Origin: Bacillus amyloliquefaciens DSM 7 = ATCC 23350
GTDB taxonomy: Bacteria; Bacillota; Bacilli; Bacillales; Bacillaceae
Direction: 5' to 3'
Length of the DNA stretch: 64,000 bases
Assembly: GCF_000196735.1 (NCBI RefSeq)
Contig: NC_014551.1
Coordinates: 301,501-365,500, forward strand
The stretch's first letter is position 1, and every line of letters starts with the position of its first letter. Both the position numbers and the translations under genes were made by a program. This document shows positions 7,441-15,789 of the stretch, one piece after another. The notes under the pieces are model-generated. The model had not been told where the DNA came from. It was given only the letters and a program-made list of their open reading frames with translations, and made no database searches.

Positions 7441-8752
7441 TTGAAAAATGAAACGGAGCTGACGGACTTCAGTCCCATCCGCAATAAACCGACTCGCGCT
7501 CGTTATGTGATACTGGTTCTTTTGTTTTTTATCACTGCGATTAATTATATAGACCGTGCCAGTGTATCCATCGCCGCCCCGTCCATTCAGACATCGCTGC
7601 ATATAAGCCCCGCGCTCTTGGGCGTCGTATTTTCCGCGTTCAGCTGGACCTATACGGGAATGCAGATTCCGGGCGGACTCATTCTGGACAAATTCGGGTC
7701 AAAACGGACGTACGGAATTTCATTATTTGTCTGGTCGGTTTTCACGGGAGTACAGGCTTTTGCAGCCAGTTTCGGATTTTTATTCGGCTGCCGCCTGATT
7801 ATCGGGCTGGCTGAATCGCCTGCGTTTCCCGCAAACAACCGGATTGTCACGACGTGGTTTCCAAGGCGTGAACGCGCCTTTGCGACGGGTGTTTATACGG
7901 CGGGGGAATATGTCGGGCTCGCATTCGCCACACCGGTATTATTCTGGATTTTGACGGCATTTGACTGGCGCGCCGTCTTTATTTCTTCGGGGGCGCTCGG
8001 GCTTATTTTCTCCATTTTTCTGGTTTAAGATGTATCAGGAGCCGAACCGGTATCGGAAAGTGAATCGGGAGGAGCTTGATTATATTAAAGAAGGAGGCGG
8101 ACTGACAGAGGTGTCTGAATCAGCCGGCAGGATCACGTGGGCGGATTTCGTCCAGCTTCTTAAGTACCGCAAGCTTGTCGGCTTGTATATCGGCCAATTC
8201 GCCGTAGCCTCCACGCTGTTCTTCTTTTTGACATGGTTTCCGACTTATCTGGCGGAGGCAAAGCATATGGCCTTCTTAAAAGTCGGCTTCGCCGCATCAA
8301 TCCCGTATATCGCTGCCTTCTTCGGCGTATTGTTCGGCGGATTTTGGTCTGACGGCATGATGAAACGGGGCGTGTCGGTGAACGTTGCCCGGAAAACGCC
8401 TGTCATCCTCGGTCTTCTGCTGACAGGCACCATCGTTCTCGCGAATTTTACGGATTCTTCTCCTGCGGTTTTGACGATTCTATCCATTGCTTCTTTCGCG
8501 CAGGGCATGTCCAATATATCCTGGACAATGCTGAGTGAGGTGGCGCCGAGCGAGACAATCGGATTGGCAGGGGGCGTGTTTAACTTTTTCGCCAATATGG
8601 CCGGTATCATCACACCGCTTATCATCGGGTTTATCGTCTCCGCGACCGGTTCATATAACGGAGCGATTCTGTTTGTCGGCGCTGTCGCTTTTATCGGGGC
8701 GTTTTCTTATATTTTCATTGTCGGAAAGGTCGAACGCATTACGCTCCGATAG
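7441..8752 (+). pseudogene. MFS transporter of the anion:cation symporter (sugar-acid) type, frameshifted
   Basis: The frame starts at TTG 7441, 6 bp after AAGGGGGAGAAG. It encodes helix 1 with the family motif ITAINYIDRASVSIAAP, helix 2 to motif A (GGLILDKFGSKR), and four more segments up to LIFSIFLV. There it stops at 8029-8031. The neighbouring frame then continues FWFKMYQEPNRYRKVNREEL and the second six helices up to 8752. Removing one T from the five-T run at 8015-8019 restores FSIFWFKMYQEP and a protein of about 436 residues, a normal family length. Relatives carry glucarate, galactonate, hexuronates or phthalate. It is divergent from the sugar isomerase gene. The break may be a true mutation, phase variation in a short homopolymer, or a base-calling error. 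Confidence 0.8.
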
Positions 8753-8794
8753 AAAGAAAAACTCATCTCTTCTTGTTGGGATGGGTTTTCTTTC
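8752..8794 (+). terminator. Terminator after the MFS gene
   Basis: GAAAGAAAAACTCATC pairs with GATGGGTTTTCTTTC around a 12-base loop. It starts at the last base of the stop codon. Confidence 0.75.
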
Positions 8795-8875
8795 ATTGAT
8801 TATCTCTATATTTCAATATTGAATTATCATATAATAAACATAACTTTTTCATTCCTTAGGAGGATTTCGCCGAAG

Positions 8876-9436
8876 ATGAACGCAAAACGTGCCATTCCCG
8901 TAAGAGAAAGAAATATCGTACTGATCGGATTCATGGGTGTCGGAAAGACAACAATCGGCCAGCTGGTCGCTAAAAAATTATACAGAGATTTCATTGATAT
9001 TGATCTGCAGATTGAGAAAGATTTCAATATGTCCATTCCCGAAATGTTTGAGAAAAAGGGTGAAGCCTTTTTCAGACAGACTGAAAAGGATTATATATTA
9101 GATATTTGCCGCAATACGAAATTCAAGATCGTGTCGCTTGGGGGCGGTTCGTTTAAACAAGAGGAAATCAGGCAATGCTGCCTTGAAAACTGTCTCGTGC
9201 TCCATCTTGATTTGTCATGGGAGAATTGGAAGCAGCGGGCTGACCTGCTGATTGAAAGCCGTCCGGTTCTGCATAACCGTTCCATGGAGGAAATGCAGCA
9301 GCTCTTTAACGAGCGCCAAAGCATCTATGATAAACATAATTCAAAAGTCGCGACGGATAATCTGGAACCTGAAGAAATTGCCGATTATATCGTCGAAACG
9401 TTAAAAATCGGCTGGGACCTGTATCAGCCGATGTAA
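8876..9436 (+). CDS. aroK: Shikimate kinase
   Basis: AroK phosphorylates shikimate at the 3-OH with ATP in the aromatic amino-acid (chorismate) pathway. The 186-residue product begins at ATG 8876, downstream of TTAGGAGGATTTCG. The P-loop GFMGVGKTT is at residues about 18-26, the shikimate-binding D-x-D pair in DFIDIDLQIE near 40, an R in GEAFFRQTE near 65, the GGG motif VSLGGGSF near 83, and a lid region with R in ESRPVLHNR near 120. It is somewhat longer than the E. coli enzyme but matches B. subtilis AroK. Monocistronic, with its own terminator. Confidence 0.93.
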   Translation: MNAKRAIPVRERNIVLIGFMGVGKTTIGQLVAKKLYRDFIDIDLQIEKDFNMSIPEMFEKKGEAFFRQTEKDYILDICRNTKFKIVSLGGGSFKQEEIRQCCLENCLVLHLDLSWENWKQRADLLIESRPVLHNRSMEEMQQLFNERQSIYDKHNSKVATDNLEPEEIADYIVETLKIGWDLYQPM

Positions 9437-9441
9437 AAAGA

Positions 9442-9473
9442 GCCGTGACGCTGTGAGCGCACGGCCGTTTTTC
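9442..9473 (+). terminator. Terminator after aroK
   Basis: GCCGTG pairs with CACGGC around a 12-base loop (itself able to pair CGCT/GCG). CGTTTTTCT follows. Confidence 0.7.
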
Positions 9474-9609
9474 TATTTTAAACAAACGTTTGATAAAAAG
9501 TGAATGCGCCCGCCGATTATTTATAAAAATGTTTAGAAAATAAGTGTGAAATCGTGTTAAGATAGAGTCAGAAAATTAAATCTTATAAAACAAAGGGGAA
9601 TAATCGGAT

Positions 9610-10566
9610 ATGCAATTATACGACTTGCCGCTTGACCAACTGCAAACCTATAAACCAAATAAAACCGCACCTCATGACTTTGCGGATTTTTGGGCATCAT
9701 CATTACATGAGCTTGCAAAGGAAAAGGCAAAGCCTGAATTGACGCCTGAAAGCTATCCGGCTGACGGCGTTAAAGTATTCCGGCTGAAATACCGGAGCTT
9801 CGGCAAGGCGGAAATTGAGGGATGGTACGCCGTTCCCGACCGAAAAGGACCGCATCCGGCCATCGTGAAATATCACGGCTACAACGCGAGCTATGACGGG
9901 GACATCCATGATATCGTGAATTGGGCGCTGCACGGATATGCTGCGTTCGGCATGCTTGTCCGCGGCCAGCACAGCAGCACAGATACAAGCGTCTCACCGC
10001 ACGGACACGTTCCCGGCTGGATGACGAAAGGAATTTTAGATAAAGATACATATTATTACCGCGGAGTGTACTTGGACGCCGTACGGGCTCTGGAAGTCAT
10101 CAGCGGCTTTGACGAAGTCGATGAAACGAGAATCGCCGTTATCGGCGGGAGTCAGGGAGGCGGGCTTTCAATCGCCGCGGCGGCACTATCCGACATTCCG
10201 AGAGCGGTTGCAGCCGATTATCCTTACTTAAGCAATTTTGAGCGGGCGATTGATGTCGCTCTTGATGAGCCGTATCTTGAGATTAACTCCTTTTTCAGAA
10301 AAAACGGCAGCCCGGAGACAGAGAAGACCGCGATGAATACACTGGCCTATTTTGATATCATGAATCTGGCAGACCGCGTAAAGGCTCCGGTTCTCATGTC
10401 CATCGGACTGATTGACCGCGTGACTCCGCCGTCTACGGTATTTGCCGCTTACAATCATTTAGAAACAGAAAAAGAATTGAAGGTTTACCGGTATTTCGGC
10501 CATGAGTACATACCTTCTTTCCATACGGAAAAGCTGGCCTTTCTGAAAGCGCATCTGAAAGGCTGA
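9610..10566 (+). CDS. cah: Cephalosporin-C deacetylase / acetyl xylan esterase (CE7)
   Basis: CAH removes acetyl groups from cephalosporin C and, physiologically, from acetylated xylo-oligosaccharides. The product is 318 residues, equal to B. subtilis CAH. The catalytic triad is visible at the expected places: nucleophile Ser181 in GGSQGG, Asp269 in LIDRVTPPS, and His298 in FGHEY. The oxyanion-side block VKYHGYNASYDG and the RGQ motif (LVRGQHSS) are the other CE7 signatures. There is no signal peptide, consistent with a cytosolic hexamer acting on imported short sugars. A 170-bp upstream gap contains AAACAAACGTTTG, a small palindrome of unknown meaning. Confidence 0.95.
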   Translation: MQLYDLPLDQLQTYKPNKTAPHDFADFWASSLHELAKEKAKPELTPESYPADGVKVFRLKYRSFGKAEIEGWYAVPDRKGPHPAIVKYHGYNASYDGDIHDIVNWALHGYAAFGMLVRGQHSSTDTSVSPHGHVPGWMTKGILDKDTYYYRGVYLDAVRALEVISGFDEVDETRIAVIGGSQGGGLSIAAAALSDIPRAVAADYPYLSNFERAIDVALDEPYLEINSFFRKNGSPETEKTAMNTLAYFDIMNLADRVKAPVLMSIGLIDRVTPPSTVFAAYNHLETEKELKVYRYFGHEYIPSFHTEKLAFLKAHLKG

Positions 10567-10574
10567 TAAAAGCG

Positions 10575-10605
10575 AAAAGCCCAAGTTTTACATTTGGGCT
10601 TTTTT
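10575..10605 (+). terminator. Terminator after cah
   Basis: AAAAGCCCAA-GTTTTACA-TTTGGGCTTTTTT, a strong stem with a T run. It starts 8 bp after the cah stop. Confidence 0.85.
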
Positions 10606-10636
10606 CATGAATGATGACGGAAAAGGACGGATACAA

Positions 10637-11422
10637 ATGAAACAAAGGATCATCGAAGAATTAAAACGAATTGAGGCACAGCACGACGTTAAGGTGCTTT
10701 ACGCCGTAGAATCGGGAAGCCGCGCATGGGGATTTCCGTCAAGCGACAGCGACTACGATGTACGGTTTCTCTATGTGCCGAAAAAAGAATGGTACTTTTC
10801 CATTGAACCGCATAGGGATGTCATAGAAGAGCCGATCCATGACATGCTTGACATCAGCGGCTGGGAATTGAGAAAAGCGCTGCGGCTCTTTAAAAAATCA
10901 AATCCGCCTCTTTTGGAATGGCTCTCTTCTGAGATGATCTATTACGAAGCTTTCTCGGCGGCTGAAAAGCTCCGAAAACTGAAAACCCGCGCCTTCTCGC
11001 CCGAAGCCGGCATCCATCATTATCTCAATATGGCAAAACGGAATGAAAAAACGGAACTGCGGGGCGGTGAAGTGAAGATTAAAAAGTACTTTTATGTCCT
11101 GCGGCCTCTCCTCGCCTGCAGGTGGATTGAAACGTTCAGCTCCGTGCCTCCGATGTCTTTTCCCGTACTGGCGGATGCCCTATTGACGGATGAATCGCTC
11201 ATTTCTGAAATCAATTCTTTGCTTACAAGGAAAAAAAGCGGTCAGGAACTGGCTCCGGAACCCAAAAATACGATCATTCACGCGTTTATAGAAGAGGAAA
11301 TAGAACGCATCGGGCTATATGCCAAAACGATAAAAACGCCGAAATCCGATATAACGGAAGAATTGAATCAGCTATTGATTCAGACCGTCGAAGAGGCGTG
11401 GGAGCAAAAAGACGGAAATTGA
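10637..11422 (+). CDS. ycgL: RlaP-type nucleotidyltransferase YcgL
   Basis: The 261-residue protein has the DNA-polymerase-beta-superfamily nucleotidyltransferase site GSRAWGFPSSDSDYDVRFLY near residues 27-46: a GS pair, then D-x-D where the two acids bind metal. The rest is helical (LLEWLSS, YYLNMAKRNEK-like segment), as in PF10127 proteins such as RlaP, proposed to act in RNA repair. The actual substrate of YcgL is not known. Start ATG 10637 follows AAAAGGACGG; an in-frame ATG at 10607 would lie in the cah terminator, so it was rejected. It stands alone between cah and putB. Confidence 0.82.
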   Translation: MKQRIIEELKRIEAQHDVKVLYAVESGSRAWGFPSSDSDYDVRFLYVPKKEWYFSIEPHRDVIEEPIHDMLDISGWELRKALRLFKKSNPPLLEWLSSEMIYYEAFSAAEKLRKLKTRAFSPEAGIHHYLNMAKRNEKTELRGGEVKIKKYFYVLRPLLACRWIETFSSVPPMSFPVLADALLTDESLISEINSLLTRKKSGQELAPEPKNTIIHAFIEEEIERIGLYAKTIKTPKSDITEELNQLLIQTVEEAWEQKDGN

Positions 11423-11452
11423 CGATTTCTGTCATTTCCGTCCGCCTTTTTT
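11411..11452 (+). terminator. Terminator after ycgL
   Basis: GACGGAAATTGAC pairs with GTCATTTCCGTC, followed by CGCCTTTTTTC. It overlaps the last codons of ycgL. Confidence 0.75.
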
Positions 11453-11484
11453 CGGCATAAACCGCCTGCTCTCTAAGAAGCTGA

Positions 11485-11501
11485 TTGTGGTAAAACCACA
11501 A
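11485..11501. promoter_or_regulatory. PutR-binding box of the put operon
   Basis: TTGTGG-TAAAA-CCACAA fits exactly the TTGTGG-N5-CCACAA motif that I recall for the proline-responsive activator PutR upstream of B. subtilis putB. It lies about 46 bp upstream of the start point predicted from the -10 candidate TAGAAT (11527-11532), a normal place for an activator. The motif is from memory. Confidence 0.75.
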
Positions 11502-11526
11502 AAATTTATCAGAATCTTTGTATTTT

Positions 11527-11563
11527 TAGAATATTGTGAGAGGATGTTTTGTCCATTTACAAT
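11527..11563 (+). promoter_or_regulatory. Candidate putB promoter elements
   Basis: Two sigma-A options exist. The -10 TAGAAT at 11527-11532 has a poor -35, as expected for an activator-dependent promoter, and is well spaced from the PutR box. The second is TTGTGA (11534) with 18 bp to TACAAT (11558-11563). The first fits PutR activation better. Confidence 0.45.
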
Positions 11564-11609
11564 AGACTCATACAAATACTTCTTAGATTGCGGGGTGTTA
11601 AGGTTGGAA

Positions 11610-12521
11610 GTGATTACAAGAGATTTTTTCTTATTTTTGTCCAAGAGCAGCTTTCTCAATAAGATGGCGAGAAACTGGGGAAGCCGCGTGGCAGCCGGCA
11701 AAATCATCGGAGGAATGGATTTCCGCAGTTCTATCCCGACAATCCGACATTTGAACAGCCAGGGGCTGTCTGTTACTGTCGATCATTTAGGGGAATTTGT
11801 CAACAGCGGTGATGTTGCAAAGGAGCGCACCGAGGAGTGCATGCAGACCATCGCTTTAATCGCTGATGAACAGCTGAATTCCCAAGTGTCATTAAAAATG
11901 ACGTCTTTAGGTCTTGATATAGATCTCGATCTCGTCTATGAAAATATGACGAAAATCCTCCAGACAGCGGAAAAACATAAAGTCATGGTGACGATTGACA
12001 TGGAGGATGAAACGAGATGCCAGAAAACGCTGGATATCTTTAAAGACTTCCGAAGCCGGTATGAATACGTAAGCACCGTGGTACAGGCTTATCTGTACAG
12101 AACGGAGAAGGATCTTGATGACCTTGGCCCGCTGAACCCGTTTCTGCGCCTTGTCAAAGGAGCCTATAAAGAATCGGAAAAGGTGGCCTATCCTGAAAAA
12201 AGCGACGTAGATGAAAATTATAAAAAACTCATCCGCAAACAGCTTTTAAAAGGACATTATACGGCAATTGCCACGCATGACGACAAGATGATCGATTTTA
12301 CAAAGCAGCTTGTCAAAGAGCACGGCATTCCGAACGACCGCTTTGAGTTTCAGATGCTGTACGGCATGCGCTCGCAAACCCAGCTCAGCCTTGTGGAAGA
12401 AGGATACAACATGAGAGTCTACCTGCCTTACGGCGATGACTGGTACGGCTATTTCATGAGACGGCTCGCTGAACGCCCCTCAAACATCGCATTCGCCTTT
12501 AAAGGAATGACAAAGAAGTAA
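11610..12521 (+). CDS. putB: Proline dehydrogenase
   Basis: PutB oxidises proline to pyrroline-5-carboxylate with FAD at the membrane. The product is 303 residues if GTG 11610 is the start (AAGG 7 bp upstream), giving the beginning ITRDFFLFLSKSSFLNKMARNW as in B. subtilis PutB; the frame is open further upstream but that part would include the promoter. PRODH TIM-barrel signatures include VTIDMEDE, LRLVKGAY, ATHDD, FEFQMLYGMR and YLPYGDDWYGYFMRRLAERP, which carries the conserved R-R-L-x-E-R substrate site. It is the first gene of putBCP, 18 bp ahead of putC, and should be induced by proline through PutR. Confidence 0.95.
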   Translation: MITRDFFLFLSKSSFLNKMARNWGSRVAAGKIIGGMDFRSSIPTIRHLNSQGLSVTVDHLGEFVNSGDVAKERTEECMQTIALIADEQLNSQVSLKMTSLGLDIDLDLVYENMTKILQTAEKHKVMVTIDMEDETRCQKTLDIFKDFRSRYEYVSTVVQAYLYRTEKDLDDLGPLNPFLRLVKGAYKESEKVAYPEKSDVDENYKKLIRKQLLKGHYTAIATHDDKMIDFTKQLVKEHGIPNDRFEFQMLYGMRSQTQLSLVEEGYNMRVYLPYGDDWYGYFMRRLAERPSNIAFAFKGMTKK

Positions 12522-12539
12522 AAAAAGGGAGAGATGACA

Positions 12540-14087
12540 ATGACTACACCTTATAAACACGAACCATTCACGAATTTCCAAGATCAATCAAACGTTGAAG
12601 AATTCAAGAAAGCGCTTGCGACTGTAAACGAATATCTGGGAAAAGATTATCCGCTCGTCATCAACGGTGAAAAAGTAGAGACGGAAGCAAAAATCGTATC
12701 CATTAACCCTGCAGACAAAGAAGAAGTCGTCGGAAAAGTGTCAAAGGCATCTCAGGAGCATGCCGAGCAGGCAATCGAAGCAGCCGCTAAAGCGTTTGAG
12801 GAATGGAGATACACATCCCCTGAGGAAAGAGCGGCCGTTCTGTTCCGCGCGGCTGCCAAAGTCCGCCGCAGAAAGCACGAATTCTCCGCCCTGCTCGTCA
12901 AGGAAGCGGGAAAGCCTTGGAACGAAGCTGATGCGGATACGGCGGAAGCCATCGACTTTATGGAATACTACGCGCGCCAGATGGTTGAATTGGCAAAAGG
13001 CAAGCCGGTCAACAGCCACGAAGGCGAAAAGAACCAATATGTCTACACACCGACAGGCGTAACGGTCGTCATTCCGCCATGGAACTTCCTCTTTGCAATT
13101 ATGGCGGGAACGACAGTGGCACCGATTGTAACGGGCAACACGGTCGTTCTTAAACCGGCAAGCGCGACACCTGTCATCGCGGCAAAATTCGTAGAAGTGC
13201 TTGAAGAATCAGGCCTTCCGAAGGGCGTTGTCAACTTTGTGCCGGGAAGCGGAGCGGAAGTGGGAGACTATCTCGTCGATCACCCGAAAACAAGCATCAT
13301 TACGTTTACGGGATCACGTGAAGTCGGTACGAGAATTTTCGAACGCGCGGCAAAAGTGCAGCCGGGGCAGCAGCATCTGAAACGCGTCATTGCTGAAATG
13401 GGCGGTAAAGATACGGTTGTTGTTGACGAGGATGCGGACATTGAATTGGCGGCACAATCCATTTTCACATCAGCATTCGGCTTTGCGGGACAAAAATGTT
13501 CTGCCGGATCCCGTGCGGTTGTGCATGAAAAAGTATACGATGCCGTTCTTGAGCGTGTCATCGAAATCACTGAATCAAAAGTGACGGCAAGCCCTGACAG
13601 CGCTGACGTGTATATGGGCCCTGTCATCGACCAAGGCTCTTACGACAAAATCATGAGCTACATTGAAATCGGAAAAGAAGAAGGCCGTTTAGTCAGCGGC
13701 GGCACCGGAGATGATTCAAAAGGCTACTTCATCAAGCCGACGATCTTCGCTGACCTTGATCCGAAAGCCAGACTCATGCAGGAAGAGATTTTCGGTCCGG
13801 TCGTCGCGTTTTCTAAAGTGTCAAACTTTGATGAAGCGCTGGAAGTGGCAAACAATACCGAATATGGTTTGACAGGAGCGGTTATCACAAACAACCGCAA
13901 ACATATTGAACGGGCGAAACAGGAGTTCCATGTCGGCAACCTGTACTTCAACCGCAATTGTACGGGAGCGATTGTCGGCTACCATCCGTTCGGAGGCTTC
14001 AAAATGTCCGGAACGGATTCAAAAGCGGGCGGCCCGGATTACTTGGCCCTTCACATGCAGGCGAAAACAATCAGTGAAATGTTTTAA
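12540..14087 (+). CDS. putC: L-glutamate gamma-semialdehyde (pyrroline-5-carboxylate) dehydrogenase
   Basis: PutC oxidises glutamate semialdehyde to glutamate with NAD+, the second step of proline breakdown. The 515-residue protein has the aldehyde dehydrogenase signatures: NAD-site block [13 protein letters not shown] near residue 178, [13 protein letters not shown] near 255, the general base in VIAEMGGKD near 288, and the catalytic Cys in [13 protein letters not shown] near 320; GPVVAF and [10 protein letters not shown] follow. ATG 12540 was preferred to ATG 12534 because it sits 9 bp from GGGAG, and homologues begin [10 protein letters not shown]. It lies between putB and putP in one operon. 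Confidence 0.95.
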   Translation: MTTPYKHEPFTNFQDQSNVEEFKKALATVNEYLGKDYPLVINGEKVETEAKIVSINPADKEEVVGKVSKASQEHAEQAIEAAAKAFEEWRYTSPEERAAVLFRAAAKVRRRKHEFSALLVKEAGKPWNEADADTAEAIDFMEYYARQMVELAKGKPVNSHEGEKNQYVYTPTGVTVVIPPWNFLFAIMAGTTVAPIVTGNTVVLKPASATPVIAAKFVEVLEESGLPKGVVNFVPGSGAEVGDYLVDHPKTSIITFTGSREVGTRIFERAAKVQPGQQHLKRVIAEMGGKDTVVVDEDADIELAAQSIFTSAFGFAGQKCSAGSRAVVHEKVYDAVLERVIEITESKVTASPDSADVYMGPVIDQGSYDKIMSYIEIGKEEGRLVSGGTGDDSKGYFIKPTIFADLDPKARLMQEEIFGPVVAFSKVSNFDEALEVANNTEYGLTGAVITNNRKHIERAKQEFHVGNLYFNRNCTGAIVGYHPFGGFKMSGTDSKAGGPDYLALHMQAKTISEMF

Positions 14088-14096
14088 GCGGGACTG

Positions 14097-14130
14097 AATG
14101 GGCACCTCCTCGCGGGGGGTGTCCATTTCA
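14097..14130 (+). other. RNA hairpin between putC and putP
   Basis: The 75-bp gap between putC and putP holds a GC-rich hairpin (AATGGGCACCTCC pairing with GGGGGGTGTCCATT). No T run follows. It may adjust the transporter-to-enzyme ratio by protecting mRNA ends or by partial termination. This is inference. Confidence 0.45.
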
Positions 14131-14162
14131 CCATAAACATATAAAACGGAGGAGGAAATGCC

Positions 14163-15632
14163 ATAGCAAACATTCAGTTGATTATTTCCATTTGTATTTA
14201 TATGGCGGGAATGCTGTTTATCGGTTATTACGCCTACAGACGGACGTCAAATCTGACGGATTATATGCTCGGGGGGCGTTCTTTAGGCCCTGCCGTGACA
14301 GCGCTCAGCGCGGGAGCGGCGGATATGAGCGGATGGCTCTTAATGGGGCTTCCGGGCGCCATGTTTTCAACGGGGCTAAGCGGCGCTTGGATTGTCATCG
14401 GACTTGTGCTCGGAGCATGGGCGAACTGGCTTTTCGTGGCACCGAGACTGAGAACGTATACCGAAAAAGCGGGAAATTCCATTACCATTCCGGGTTTCCT
14501 TGAAAATCGTTTCGGCGATCACACGAAGCTTCTCAGGCTGTTTTCGGGTCTTGTCATTCTCGTTTTTTTCACATTTTACGTATCATCCGGCATGGTATCC
14601 GGAGGCGTCTTATTCAAAAGCATTTTAGGATTGAATTACCACACGGGGCTGTGGGTCGTGACAGGCGTCGTTGTCGCCTACACCTTGTTCGGAGGCTTTT
14701 TGGCGGTAAGCTGGACGGACTTTGTCCAAGGGATCATTATGTTTGCGGCGCTTATTCTCGTGCCGATTGTGACAATTTTTCATACGGGCGGCCCGGGAGA
14801 AACCGTTGCCGATATCCGTTCAGTCAACCCGGAACTGTTTAATATGTTCAAAGGAACGACCGTTCTAGGCATTATTTCTTTATTTGCGTGGGGGCTCGGC
14901 TATTTCGGTCAGCCGCATATTATTGTGCGCTTTATGGCGATCACATCTGTGAAAGAGATCAAACGCGCCAGACGGATCGGAATGGGATGGATGATTTTAT
15001 CTGCACTCGGCGCTCTGTTTACGGGGCTCGCGGGAATCGCGTATTACCATCAGCGCGGATTGAAGCTGGCTGATCCGGAAACCATTTTTATTCAGCTCGG
15101 CAATATTCTGTTCCACCCGATTATTACGGGATTTCTCATTTCTGCGATTTTGGCTGCCATTATGAGTACGATTTCGTCTCAGCTGCTCGTTACGTCCAGT
15201 TCTTTAGTGGAAGACTTGTATAAATCCATGTTCAGGCGTTCGGCTTCTGATAAGGAACTCGTATTTCTGGGGAGAATGGCAGTACTTGCGGTGTCCATCA
15301 TCGCATTGGTGCTCGCATGGGAGAAAAACAACACGATACTTGGCCTTGTCAGCTATGCATGGGCGGGATTCGGCGCTTCATTCGGGCCGGTCGTACTGCT
15401 CAGTTTATTTTGGAAACGGATGACGAAATGGGGGGCACTCGCCGGCATGATTGCGGGAGCGATTACCGTAATCATTTGGGCGAATGCCGGTCTTTCAGGC
15501 TTTTTGTACGAAATCATTCCGGGCTTTGCTGTAAGCCTTGCTGCTGTATTTGTCGTCAGCTTATTGACACAGGCTCCGTCAAAAGATGTCACAGATCAGT
15601 TTCATGAGTACCGTGATACACTTTCTCAATAA
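14163..15632 (+). CDS. putP: Sodium/proline symporter PutP (SSS family), with apparent AUA start
   Basis: PutP imports proline with Na+ to feed putB/putC. The protein has about 13 hydrophobic segments. The SSS signature region includes YYAYRRTSNLTDYMLGGRSLGP, ALSAGAADMSGWLLMGLPG (Na+/proline site) and GYFGQPHIIVRFMAI. The start is unusual: GGAGGAGG at 14149-14156 is ideally placed for the codon at 14163, which is ATA, followed by GCAAACATTCAG (the reading AUA-A-N-I-Q-L). The first legal start in frame is TTG 14178, 21 bp from the ribosome site and at the very edge of helix 1. Either an AUG-to-AUA change or use of an AUA start is implied. It is the last gene of putBCP and has a terminator behind it. 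Confidence 0.9.
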   Translation: MANIQLIISICIYMAGMLFIGYYAYRRTSNLTDYMLGGRSLGPAVTALSAGAADMSGWLLMGLPGAMFSTGLSGAWIVIGLVLGAWANWLFVAPRLRTYTEKAGNSITIPGFLENRFGDHTKLLRLFSGLVILVFFTFYVSSGMVSGGVLFKSILGLNYHTGLWVVTGVVVAYTLFGGFLAVSWTDFVQGIIMFAALILVPIVTIFHTGGPGETVADIRSVNPELFNMFKGTTVLGIISLFAWGLGYFGQPHIIVRFMAITSVKEIKRARRIGMGWMILSALGALFTGLAGIAYYHQRGLKLADPETIFIQLGNILFHPIITGFLISAILAAIMSTISSQLLVTSSSLVEDLYKSMFRRSASDKELVFLGRMAVLAVSIIALVLAWEKNNTILGLVSYAWAGFGASFGPVVLLSLFWKRMTKWGALAGMIAGAITVIIWANAGLSGFLYEIIPGFAVSLAAVFVVSLLTQAPSKDVTDQFHEYRDTLSQ

Positions 15633-15645
15633 AAGCAAAGAACGA

Positions 15646-15677
15646 GAGGAAGAAGGGACCGCCCTTTTTCCTCTTTT
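15646..15677 (+). terminator. Terminator of putBCP
   Basis: GAGGAAGAAGGG-ACCG-CCCTTTTTCCTC (one G-U pair) is followed by TTTT. Confidence 0.75.
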
Positions 15678-15789
15678 CATGATACAGGCCTCCGGATAAT
15701 ACTATTTTGGGAATATATGAATTTTTTTCTATACAAAAAGTCACCCCGCAGAGTATGATAAAGATAAAAAGAGCATAGGAGAAATAGGT

